Virus record (IMG/VR): IMGVR_UViG_3300047320_000285
Location: 124,001-188,000 of that record
Origin: a virus
Strand: one strand, 5' to 3'
DNA: 64,000 bases
Shown here piece after piece: positions 1 to 7,850 of the stretch. Positions within the stretch are counted from its first letter, which is position 1; each line of letters begins with the position of its first letter. The notes under the pieces were generated by a model that was not told the origin of the DNA, did no database searches, and worked only from the letters and a program-made list of their open reading frames with translations. A program made the position numbers and the translations under genes.

Positions 1-1057
1 TGCGATCCAGCACCGTTTCCCGATCCTTGTATTCGTCCATGGTGCGCTTGACCACCGCCTTCCAGAAGTCAATCACTGTGTCGGTCAGCTGGAAGACACC
101 GCTGCGCAGCTGGTCAAGCATCGCCAAAGCCTTCAGGATAGGCTGCAATTCCTTCCAGAACGCCGCATAGCCGTCCAGCATGGTCTTGGCCTTAGTACGG
201 AGTGCCTCATCGGTGCTCGCCCGTTCTGTAGCCTGTGTATGGCGCTGCGCCAGCTCCAGATCTTTCTCGATCAGTTCGATTTCTTTCTCCCACCGCATGA
301 ATGTTTCCACGGTAGCCGAGCCGGAGAGCGTCTGAGCCATCGCCGCCAATACTGCGGCCAGCTTGTCTGGGTTCGCAGGCAGCCGATCAGTGCCTTTGTT
401 CTTGTAGGCCACCGCAATCAGGTCGTGGATGGTCTGTAGTTTCTCAGGCAGACTTTCGAATTGAGCATGCACGGAGTCGATCTGCTTTTGCACGTTCTGG
501 GTATCATCGTCTTGCAACGGGTGGCTGGGTCCGAGCTTGGCGAGTGCCACCAACATCGCACTGGCCTTGACCACTTCGCTCTGGTTGCCGGTGTCGAGCA
601 TCTTCTCGACTGCTGCCACCGTCCCCAAGTAGGCCTTGGGGTCATCCAGCAAGGCGTGAGCGGTCGCAGACAGCTTGGCCGAATACTGCTTATCCAGACC
701 ATCGGCTTTTGCCACTGACTCCATGCGCGAGTCCGGATCAGCATCTTTGAAGCCGCGGATGGTTTCTTCCATCACCTCGTACTGATGGACGATCTCTTTG
801 TTGATCTTGCGACCCCGATCGCCCTTGACCTTGTTGAACAGCCACTTGGCGACACCTTTGATGGTAGCCAGCACCGCAGCGATCAGTTTAGCGATCTTGG
901 CCCAGATGGCGCGAGCCACGCCTTCCACCTTCTCGCCCAACGATTCCGTTGACAGCGCGAGCATGTCTTCCTGCGCACTCAGTGGCACCGCAATAAACAT
1001 CCCTTCAACAATCTCGACCTGCTCGCCTTCCAACGCGAGCTTGAGCAAACGTCCCAT
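1..1057 (-). CDS. Internal-head-like virion protein, C-terminus beyond the window
   Basis: The frame is open from an ATG at 1057 to the left edge, giving 352 codons without a stop, so the C-terminus is missing. An AAAGGATA Shine-Dalgarno lies upstream. After a short acidic N-terminus comes an amphipathic, lysine-rich helical segment (about residues 38-75, containing VARAIWAKIAKLIAAV) and then a long helical, alanine-rich body. This architecture, an acidic leader followed by an amphipathic helix and helical body, is typical of internal head or inner-body proteins of phiKZ-like phages. SAQE (27-30) and STE (36-38) fit the S/A/G-x-E pattern cut by phiKZ-type prohead proteases, so the leader may be removed. 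It heads a minus-strand run with two further presumed structural genes. The family assignment is inference. Confidence 0.6.
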   Translation of the reverse strand, partial: MGRLLKLALEGEQVEIVEGMFIAVPLSAQEDMLALSTESLGEKVEGVARAIWAKIAKLIAAVLATIKGVAKWLFNKVKGDRGRKINKEIVHQYEVMEETIRGFKDADPDSRMESVAKADGLDKQYSAKLSATAHALLDDPKAYLGTVAAVEKMLDTGNQSEVVKASAMLVALAKLGPSHPLQDDDTQNVQKQIDSVHAQFESLPEKLQTIHDLIAVAYKNKGTDRLPANPDKLAAVLAAMAQTLSGSATVETFMRWEKEIELIEKDLELAQRHTQATERASTDEALRTKAKTMLDGYAAFWKELQPILKALAMLDQLRSGVFQLTDTVIDFWKAVVKRTMDEYKDRETVLDR

Positions 1058-1070
1058 TATGCGTTATCCT

Positions 1071-1802
1071 TTACCAACGTTGATGTGGGGGGAGCGAGAG
1101 CAGATCGGCGTGGGCCATCTTGGCACTCAGGTAATCTTCCCGGGTGATCGGTTTCACCGTGAATTCTTTGTCATCCTGCCACGAGGAGACGTGCTGCTGG
1201 TAGGGGCCTTCCACTTTCCAGAAGCCGCGGTCCAGATGGTGGTTCTTGCTGAACTTCACCCCGCCTTCTTTGGTGATCTCGGCAAAGAGTTCCACTTCGG
1301 TGTAAGGCTTACGACCCGAGCGGGCAATCATGCGAATCGAGCGAAAGAACATCTTACCCGCATTGATCGCGGCGTACTCGACGGTTTCCGGGCTGTAGGT
1401 GGTGAGCCACGTCTCGTCCGATTGCTTGGCGTCGTACACCAGCTTGTTATTGGGCTTAAGTGCCGCGTCGAACGGAAACGCGTAGAGTTTCCAGCCGCCC
1501 TTGTAGGCTTCTTCTTCCTTGGTGCCATCACTGGCCAGCACCCGGAAGTCACCATCGGCCTGAGCGTAACCAATAAAGCAGCCCAAAATCGTCGGGGCCA
1601 CGGTAATGCGCGGCACCGTACGGTCTTCACTCGGTGCCTGACGACGACCAATCAGCGGGATCCATTTACGGATCGACGTGTTGGTGGACATATGCAGCAG
1701 GAAATCTTGCTCCAGCTCAACCGGAGTAACGATCTCCACATTGCGCTGGACCTTCTCCGACGCATGTTCCAGCCATTTTTCCAGTTGATCAACGGAGTCC
1801 AT
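1071..1802 (-). CDS. Hypothetical protein, probable virion component
   Basis: 243 residues. The start chosen is the ATG at 1802, which has AGGTG five bases upstream; a TTG at 1814 is a poorer alternative. I do not recognise a family. The protein is mixed alpha/beta, soluble, without signal peptide or membrane segment. It begins with a helical segment (DQLEKWLEHASEKV), has a hydrophobic central strand region (TVAPTILGCFIGYA, about residues 67-80), and ends in a charged tail. It lies 13 bp upstream of the gene at 1057 on the same strand and downstream of the 463-residue internal-head-like gene, so it is probably co-transcribed with virion genes. Confidence 0.55.
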   Translation of the reverse strand: MDSVDQLEKWLEHASEKVQRNVEIVTPVELEQDFLLHMSTNTSIRKWIPLIGRRQAPSEDRTVPRITVAPTILGCFIGYAQADGDFRVLASDGTKEEEAYKGGWKLYAFPFDAALKPNNKLVYDAKQSDETWLTTYSPETVEYAAINAGKMFFRSIRMIARSGRKPYTEVELFAEITKEGGVKFSKNHHLDRGFWKVEGPYQQHVSSWQDDKEFTVKPITREDYLSAKMAHADLLSLPPHQRW

Positions 1803-1833
1803 AATCACCTGCAAGTGAGGAAAATGTGAGAGG

Positions 1834-1845
1834 ATTTACATAAAA
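1834..1845 (-). promoter_or_regulatory. Candidate late promoter motif (TTTTATGTAAAT)
   Basis: Read on the minus strand, this AT-rich element with a central TATG lies 32 bp upstream of the ATG at 1802. A related minus-strand sequence, GCTATGTAAAA, lies 28 bp upstream of another minus-strand gene at 46826. phiKZ late promoters carry a TATG core. Short motif; support is position and recurrence only. Confidence 0.35.
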
Positions 1846-1853
1846 TCAGGCAA

Positions 1854-1890
1854 CGGCATAAAGCCCGGGGATTTCGCCCCGAGCCTTACG
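1854..1890 (-). terminator. Hairpin terminator, degenerate GGCATA family member
   Basis: GCCCGGGG (1863-1870) pairs with CCCCGAGC (1877-1884) with one mismatch. CGGCATA (1854-1860) flanks one side but its partner is degenerate (TTACGCG). It lies just after the stop of the minus-strand gene ending at 1902. Confidence 0.5.
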
Positions 1891-1901
1891 CGAGCCACGC
1901 T

Positions 1902-3293
1902 TCAGCGGGCTTGGAAGATCATCCGCAGCGACATGTAGTCGCAGTACTTCGCGCCCTTGATCGAACGAGCCATTTCCTTGGTCGCCGGGGACTTGAAACA
2001 CTCCTCGATGTTTTCCAAGAACTGCTGGACCTGACGAATCATGGCCGCCACTTCACGACCCGATTGCAGCTGATCCGAAGCGGTCTGTTCGAACTTGGTG
2101 AAAGTCGATTCGATCTTCTCGCCTTCTTGCTCGAACGCCTTGGCTTGCTTCAGATACGCGTCGACATGCTCCAGATACTGGAAGCCGGCATCGATAACCG
2201 TACCCACGTCTTCAGTGGTGAACTTGATGGTCATCTGTGCGCCCGACTTGATATTGCTGGCGTACGGAATCGCGTTCTTGGCAATCTTGAGGGCCGTGTG
2301 CTTCCAGCTGCCTGATTCGACCACTTTCTTGGGCGAGGCCAGTTCCGAGAGCTTGGCAAACGACTTGCCGCCAATCGACACGGGCTTGCGCTTGGTGCCG
2401 ACATCGACTTCCAGACCCGTGACCGAGAGGAACGGCTTACCGCCAATCAACGACCGATCGAACAACGCCGCCGGATGTTGCAAGCCTTCGATGGCTTGGG
2501 CAAGCCGAATCGCGTTGGCTTCGTCAGACAGCTTGGCTTGACCCAAGATGCCTTCGGCTTTGCCGTACAGCTCCGAGACCTTCTTCGGGTATTCGATCAA
2601 CACGTACGAGGACATCTTGACATCTTTCTCGATTTCCGGAATCAGGTCCTTCGCATCCCCATTATCGGTGGCAAAGTGATACCACATCTCGACGAGGTTG
2701 CCGGTGTGCTGGCGTTCGTGCCAGTCGTCTTTCTTGTGGTTGTACTCCGCCTTGCCCTTTTCCAGTCGCGTGCGGTACTTGCCGACGCGCGATTCGACGC
2801 TGCGAATCAAGTCGTTCCAGAAGTCACGGCTGTGCTTGCGCGAGACCACCCACTGCGTGGCCATGCGATGGAACCAGTTACGCAGAAACTCCAACGCCAT
2901 CTGGCCGCGTTGAGCCGGGGTGGTGTCGGCTTCCAGTGCCGGCAGCTCCATGGTTTCATCCACCCGGGCCAGTTCGTTGTTGATGCCGGTCTCAACCAGC
3001 TGCAACGCTTGGGGCGTACACTCGTCGGCTTCAAGCATCGACTCCAGTACAATCGCGTAGTCGTCAAGGTGTTCGAGCACGGCCGCAGTGGTTTCGATGT
3101 CGCGGCTTTGTGCAGCCAGTTCTTCGTCGGCATGCAGCAGATCTTCAACGAGGTTGTCGCCCCCGTCGATGAGAGCGGCTTCACCGACGTTGTCAGCGTG
3201 GTCCGTACTGGGTTCATCGCCCATACGGCTCCAAGTGCCACCACCGGGCGGTGGAAACTCTTCGACTGCAGGACGGCGGAGGGAGGAGCGCAT
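1902..3293 (-). CDS. Internal-head (inner-body-like) virion protein
   Basis: 463 residues; ATG start with AAGGAT a few bases upstream. The N-terminal 120 residues are strongly acidic and helical (NLVEDLLHADEELAAQ). They are followed by a basic, amphipathic helical stretch (about 133-190, with MALEFLRNWFHRMATQW) and then a mostly helical body with several predicted coiled-coil segments (about 355-440). ALE at 119-121 would be a natural S/A/G-x-E prohead protease site separating an acidic propeptide from the mature protein. The design matches the multi-copy internal head proteins of phiKZ-like phages and resembles the truncated gene at 1-1057; I infer that the two are paralogues. No enzymatic motif was seen. 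Confidence 0.6.
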   Translation of the reverse strand: MRSSLRRPAVEEFPPPGGGTWSRMGDEPSTDHADNVGEAALIDGGDNLVEDLLHADEELAAQSRDIETTAAVLEHLDDYAIVLESMLEADECTPQALQLVETGINNELARVDETMELPALEADTTPAQRGQMALEFLRNWFHRMATQWVVSRKHSRDFWNDLIRSVESRVGKYRTRLEKGKAEYNHKKDDWHERQHTGNLVEMWYHFATDNGDAKDLIPEIEKDVKMSSYVLIEYPKKVSELYGKAEGILGQAKLSDEANAIRLAQAIEGLQHPAALFDRSLIGGKPFLSVTGLEVDVGTKRKPVSIGGKSFAKLSELASPKKVVESGSWKHTALKIAKNAIPYASNIKSGAQMTIKFTTEDVGTVIDAGFQYLEHVDAYLKQAKAFEQEGEKIESTFTKFEQTASDQLQSGREVAAMIRQVQQFLENIEECFKSPATKEMARSIKGAKYCDYMSLRMIFQAR

Positions 3294-3332
3294 AAGAGAT
3301 CCTTAAATAGTTGAGTTAATACTCCAGAAGAT

Positions 3333-5357
3333 TTACCACGACAGCCATCTCGGCTTGCCGCGCAACTCCTGTGGATGGACGCCGACTAGATCACGAAACT
3401 CTTCAATCGCAATCGAGGGATCCATGGACTTCTTGCCCATGATTTGTTCCACCTGTTCCCGGCTCCACTGCATGATGTCCTTACTGCGGGTGGAGATATT
3501 GGGCAGGTTACCCGTGTCCAGATAGACGTTCCAGATGGTGCACGGAAACTTCTGGTCAAGTCGGTCGATGCGAGCGGTGGCCTGCTCGTACTCGTAGTCT
3601 CGAAACGGGGCGTTGGTCAGAATCGCGGTGGACGCCTCCACCACCGGCACGGCCGTGGAGAGTGAGTCGTACGTGGCCAGCAACGGATTGGCGTCTTCCT
3701 GTCGCTTAAACCGCTCCATGATCGCGGGTAAGTCCTTGTTGGTCTCACCATACACCACCAGCGGCTTATAACCCTCGCCTTGCAGATACGTCTCCATGGC
3801 TTTCACCACCGCTACGTACGAGGTGAAGATGATGGTCTTGCTGAGCGACGCATCGATCATCTCCGGCAGCCCCATGTGCGGCACCATGTCCACATGGCAC
3901 TGGGCGCGCTTCTTCCCCAGAATCCGACCCAAAGCTTCGCCCTGCACTTTCAGCTCGTAGTACTTCACCACCGAGCGGGCATCTAAGAACTGATGCTTCA
4001 GGTCACGCGGCAGGGTCGGGGCAATCATGCCTTTCTCGTACTTGTTACAGAACACCACCATGTCCTTCATGGTGGCTGGGTCGTAACCCGCGCGGATCGC
4101 ATCGACGTAGGCACGGTAAGTGCGGTACTGCTTGCGCTGCTCCTCGGCGTGCAGGGTCGCTTCAAACACCTGTAAGGCATCCCGGTAGACCTCGATAAAC
4201 AGCTCCATGTGCTCTTCGTAGTACGCCATGCGCTGCAAGATGAAACTCTTCATCTCCTCGCGGATCACGTCCAAGGTGTAGTCGCGACTGTTGGCAATCT
4301 GGATCTTGCGCTCGAAGGTCTGGGTCTGGTTATCGACCACATCCTTTTTCTCCACCTGAAACGTCAGCAGTCCCATGCGGTTACGCAGGATGTCATTGGC
4401 ACGGGCCGCGTTCTTCCCAAAGACGGCGAGGAACCGTTCTTTGGCATCTGCATCGAACAAGGTATCGATGGTCTCGAGCAAGGGCACCACTTCCTTACCG
4501 AGCGCCTTAAGCGGCGTACCGGAGGACCAGACGATATGCTTGGGGGTCAGCATCCGACACAGCTCAACGAACAGCTTGGAGCGGGTCGAATCCATCTCGT
4601 TGAGGTTATGCGACTCATCGAGCAGCACACACGGGTTGGTGACCATGTGGTGGCTGAACAACAGCTGGGCAAACGCCACCGCGCGATCGAGTTGCTCGTA
4701 GTGGAAGATGTAATACTTTTTGCCTGGCTTTAGCTCCTCACCACTCAAGGAATGCCAGTACGTCGGCGCTTTCTTGAAGCGATTCTTAAGCGTGGCTTCC
4801 CACACGTCGATCACCGAGTTCTTCGGCACGATCGCGATAGTGACATCGGCACGGGAGCACAGACTGATCGCCAGACAGCCAATTGTCTTGCCCGAACCCG
4901 GCACCGCCCCCAGCAGGTAGCCAGATAAGCCGTACTGGCTGACCTTCTGGTTGTAGGTCTCGAGGAACTCCTTCTGTTTAGGCAGCAGGTCAACCGTCAG
5001 TTGATCGAGCTGGCTGAAATCCAAGACATCCGGATGGTTCTGTTTAACCGAACGCATCCACGTATTCTGATAGATGAGATCCACGACACGCTGCAAGGCC
5101 CGGTAGTTCCGGACCGGATGCACGCGTTGCTCAAGCACTTGCTCAAGCGTGTAGACCACATCAGGCGCGAAAAACTTGTTGAACGTCAGGGAGCTGCGGT
5201 CATACTTGGTGAACATGTGCTGACCGACCTTGCTGGTCGACCAGATGTCCCGTATATCCCGCTGCACCGTCATCGCTGGCAAGCCTTCCACGACGATCTG
5301 GTCATGCACCTCATGCACCGAGATCGCTCCCACAAACCGCTTGACCGTGGAAAACAC
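3333..5357 (-). CDS. SNF2/DEAD-like superfamily 2 helicase
   Basis: 674 residues from a GTG start preceded by AAGGGG seven bases away. Helicase motifs are clear: Walker A GAVPGSGKT (150-158), a Walker B variant DESH (247-250), motif III SSGTP (278-282), and a C-terminal motif VI-like ATARIDRLDQK about 80 residues from the end. The order and wording fit SNF2-type ATPases, which translocate on double-stranded DNA; phage members act in recombination, replication restart or transcription remodelling. The preceding 120 residues are a phage-specific N-terminal domain. It follows the DnaB-like gene on the same strand, 90 bp downstream and separated from it by a strong hairpin. Helicase assignment is firm; the exact role is not. 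Confidence 0.85.
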   Translation of the reverse strand: MFSTVKRFVGAISVHEVHDQIVVEGLPAMTVQRDIRDIWSTSKVGQHMFTKYDRSSLTFNKFFAPDVVYTLEQVLEQRVHPVRNYRALQRVVDLIYQNTWMRSVKQNHPDVLDFSQLDQLTVDLLPKQKEFLETYNQKVSQYGLSGYLLGAVPGSGKTIGCLAISLCSRADVTIAIVPKNSVIDVWEATLKNRFKKAPTYWHSLSGEELKPGKKYYIFHYEQLDRAVAFAQLLFSHHMVTNPCVLLDESHNLNEMDSTRSKLFVELCRMLTPKHIVWSSGTPLKALGKEVVPLLETIDTLFDADAKERFLAVFGKNAARANDILRNRMGLLTFQVEKKDVVDNQTQTFERKIQIANSRDYTLDVIREEMKSFILQRMAYYEEHMELFIEVYRDALQVFEATLHAEEQRKQYRTYRAYVDAIRAGYDPATMKDMVVFCNKYEKGMIAPTLPRDLKHQFLDARSVVKYYELKVQGEALGRILGKKRAQCHVDMVPHMGLPEMIDASLSKTIIFTSYVAVVKAMETYLQGEGYKPLVVYGETNKDLPAIMERFKRQEDANPLLATYDSLSTAVPVVEASTAILTNAPFRDYEYEQATARIDRLDQKFPCTIWNVYLDTGNLPNISTRSKDIMQWSREQVEQIMGKKSMDPSIAIEEFRDLVGVHPQELRGKPRWLSW

Positions 5358-5407
5358 AGTATCCCCTTATGAGTATCGGTGAGTATGATTAATCAGAAGA
5401 TTGAGCA

Positions 5408-5445
5408 CGGCATAGAGCCACCCATAATGGGTGGCCGCTTATGCC
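5408..5445 (-). terminator. GGCATA-family double-stem terminator
   Basis: Inner stem GCCACCCA (5417-5424) / TGGGTGGC (5428-5435) with loop TAA is enclosed by a perfect outer stem GGCATA (5409-5414) / TATGCC (5440-5445). It sits directly after the stop of the minus-strand gene ending at 5448. No long T-tract. Confidence 0.65.
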
Positions 5446-5447
5446 CC

Positions 5448-7028
5448 TTAGGCAAAGAGTGCTTGCGCGTCTTGCGGTTGCTCGTTTTCCCAGAACGGGG
5501 TTTCCTTACCCGAACCAATCGCGCCACCGCCCGGGCGACGCAGGGTCGTGTCCGGTCCGTTGATGTCGTCCAGAATCCCCAGTTGCGGATGGAATTCATG
5601 CACACAGTACTGGTCGAGGATCGGAGTTTGACCAGTGATCCGGTGCTTGCCACGTTGGTAGGTCTGGAAAGCCCGGCCACCGACTTTCTCGATGTGCAGA
5701 TACAGCTCGCCATCCACCTCTTGGTCGATCTGTCCTGAACCCGCGAAATAGCCCTTACCCGGCAGATCCTTGACGAAGTCGGTCTTGCCCTCACGGATCA
5801 ACTGCTTGCCCCCTGTGGAGATCTGATGTGGGGTCCAGAAGGCAATCTTGCGCGGGTTAAAGAAGTTGCGCACTCGCCGGAACATGTCACGTACGTCATG
5901 ACCGGCCGGGCCTTGTGAGCAACCGGTAGTCGGCAACATGTACAGGTAGTCGGCGAAACACGAATGCACTTCAAAGCCATCGGCTTCCCATTCGAGAATC
6001 TTGTTGCACAGCGACCGGTAGTCCCACTTGGTCGGATCCACCCGCAGCATGGTCGACTCATAGCCCGACACGCGCATCTTCTCGTACACGTACTTGCTGA
6101 TTTCTTCGGCCGACAAAGACTTCAGCTCTTCCTCTGTGACCACCGTGCGATTCTCGTTGGCCTTGAGTTTCATGTAGATGTAGCGCATGTTTTGCTCGAT
6201 GGTGTTCTCAAAACTGAAGAACACATTGAGCGGGGTCTTCTGCCGGTCAATCATCAACGGGGTATTGTACTGATTGATCTGACGGAAGACGTCCAGCGTG
6301 AAACCGGACTTGTTCATGTGCGGCAGTGCCGGCACAATCCATTCTTCGCCCCGTCGCAAGCCACCACGCAACATGCGGTTGATGCCCTGCCAGCCGGTTT
6401 GCAGAATCGACGAGCCATCCGCGTCTTCTTTCACCGAGTTGTAGACCTTGGCGATGGATTCGATATTGCTGAAAGTCACCTGTGAGACAATCGCCGGATC
6501 CTGACTGACCGCGTCTTGCTGGTAGGGTTCCAGCTCGCCGACCAGCTCCGCGACGAACTTGCGCATGTCGGGAATGGTCTCGGGCTTGAATACCAGCGCC
6601 ACGTTGGCTTTGTGCACCAGCGTCTTGACGTTCTCATTACGCAGGTGGTTCATCAGCGTGCGGCGGATATTCAGACAGGCCTTCTTGATCGAGCCTTCCT
6701 TCAGTTCGGCGGAGATGCCGCGCTCGAAGGTTTCGAACAGGGGGAGGTCATCCAGACAGTAGAGCTTGAGCGTCTGGAGGATCTCGAATTCCTCATACGT
6801 GTGATCAGTCGGATCATCCGCCATCGACAGGGCGAGGCGTTTGAGGCCGTCGAGCGTTTGCGAGGTCGGGTCCAGTGTGAGCTGCGTATTGGGAAGTTTC
6901 ACTAGCTGCAAGGCGTTGCGGACCAGCGCGGAAGAACGCTCGGTAATCGAGGGCAGTTGCGATTCACGATACAGCAGTGTAATCGCATTGACCAGCAACA
7001 TCTTGCTATCCAGAGGTTTGTTATCCAT
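5448..7028 (-). CDS. DnaB-like RecA-fold replicative helicase
   Basis: 526 residues, ATG start. Residues 1-200 are helical, as in the DnaB N-terminal region. Residues 211-420 follow the DnaB C-terminal pattern: TGWQGINRMLRGGLRRGE (211-228) before the P-loop, a Walker A-like ALPHMNKSGF (234-243), FSFENT (271-276), a Walker B-like ADYLYMLP (359-366), and PHQIST (400-405) in the place of the DnaB sensor SQL. The P-loop glycine before lysine is replaced by asparagine (NKS instead of GKT/S), which is unusual. The protein probably unwinds phage DNA at forks, though a RecA/RadA-type role is possible. The neighbouring SNF2 helicase supports a DNA-metabolism block. Confidence 0.75.
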   Translation of the reverse strand: MDNKPLDSKMLLVNAITLLYRESQLPSITERSSALVRNALQLVKLPNTQLTLDPTSQTLDGLKRLALSMADDPTDHTYEEFEILQTLKLYCLDDLPLFETFERGISAELKEGSIKKACLNIRRTLMNHLRNENVKTLVHKANVALVFKPETIPDMRKFVAELVGELEPYQQDAVSQDPAIVSQVTFSNIESIAKVYNSVKEDADGSSILQTGWQGINRMLRGGLRRGEEWIVPALPHMNKSGFTLDVFRQINQYNTPLMIDRQKTPLNVFFSFENTIEQNMRYIYMKLKANENRTVVTEEELKSLSAEEISKYVYEKMRVSGYESTMLRVDPTKWDYRSLCNKILEWEADGFEVHSCFADYLYMLPTTGCSQGPAGHDVRDMFRRVRNFFNPRKIAFWTPHQISTGGKQLIREGKTDFVKDLPGKGYFAGSGQIDQEVDGELYLHIEKVGGRAFQTYQRGKHRITGQTPILDQYCVHEFHPQLGILDDINGPDTTLRRPGGGAIGSGKETPFWENEQPQDAQALFA

Positions 7029-7039
7029 GTTTGTATAGT

Positions 7040-7049
7040 GGCAGCGTAA
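7040..7049 (-). promoter_or_regulatory. Possible early-type promoter, weak match
   Basis: On the minus strand TTACGCTGCC lies 12 bp upstream of the ATG at 7028. It differs from the better copies (TTATACTGCC at 52457) at two positions and has similar spacing to the start codon. Weak on its own. Confidence 0.25.
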
Positions 7050-7084
7050 GGGGTATTCGTAGCTGTCAGTGTAAATATCACATC

Positions 7085-7090
7085 TTTATG
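7085..7090 (+). promoter_or_regulatory. Possible late promoter TTTATG upstream of the capsid operon
   Basis: TTTATG occurs in the divergent gap 7029-7215, about 125 bp before the first plus-strand gene of the capsid operon. The same hexamer precedes other virion genes (34534, and minus-strand copies near 1840 and 42866). Short and therefore weak. Confidence 0.2.
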
Positions 7091-7215
7091 ACTGCGATTA
7101 TTTCGCACAGACAGTCGTGTCAGGCAATATGACGAGCGGGTTAGTTCTTCCGCCCTGCATAAGAGAAGGCGACTGTGGAAAATTTTCATTCACTTCCTCT
7201 AAGGGCGGACCAGCG

Positions 7216-7788
7216 ATGACCCACAGGAAAGACATCATTATTGTGCCGTACTGGGTGTACGAGTCGTTGCACCGCCACGGCATGAATCTGAGCGACTGCT
7301 TGGATTTCGAAAAGATTCGCGGGGTGTTCTCCCAGTCGGATCTGGTGCAGTTCCTCTGCAACCAAGCCGACATGAAGTACATCACCGGAAACGAGCAGAC
7401 CGGCCTTGAAGCTGATGCCGGGCTGTGGGGTAAGTGGAATCAAACGCTCATGACCGAAGACGCGAAGAAGCTGTTGTACAACGCGGTTTCGCCCATGTCG
7501 ACCGATCCCACCTTCCAACAGGCGGCACGGGATCGCCTGTTCAGCCCGGCCGTTAAACGCGCGCGGGATGAAGAAGCTTTTATTACATATGACATTGCAC
7601 CTGAAGTCGGGGCGATCGTCGTGTATCCCGGGCACTTCACCTCGGCAGTACTCGGAGAGCTTCAGGTCCGCGCCCTGCAGGCTATTCTGAAAGTATTGTA
7701 TGTGTACAACACACAGCACGAGGTGTCGCGCACACCGTGGTTCCGGCAGTATCTGACGGGGCTGTCTCTCAAGCAGGCTGCTGCCTGA
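7216..7788 (+). CDS. Hypothetical protein preceding the capsid gene
   Basis: 190 residues from the ATG at 7216; an upstream in-frame GTG at 7117 would add 33 residues of unlikely composition. No recognised domain. The protein is compact alpha/beta with a beta-rich segment (ITYDIAPEVGAIVVYPGHF, about 117-135) and a C-terminal helix (GELQVRALQAILKVLYVYN). It lies 62 bp upstream of the major capsid gene on the same strand, the position of phiKZ gp119. Co-transcription with the capsid gene and a head role are plausible, but nothing in the sequence proves either. Confidence 0.6.
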   Translation: MTHRKDIIIVPYWVYESLHRHGMNLSDCLDFEKIRGVFSQSDLVQFLCNQADMKYITGNEQTGLEADAGLWGKWNQTLMTEDAKKLLYNAVSPMSTDPTFQQAARDRLFSPAVKRARDEEAFITYDIAPEVGAIVVYPGHFTSAVLGELQVRALQAILKVLYVYNTQHEVSRTPWFRQYLTGLSLKQAAA

Positions 7789-7850
7789 GGACGCTGCCAT
7801 TGGCTTCTTTGCCCCAATCAAGCCTCTATTCAACGTTAAGGAAGACGTTC

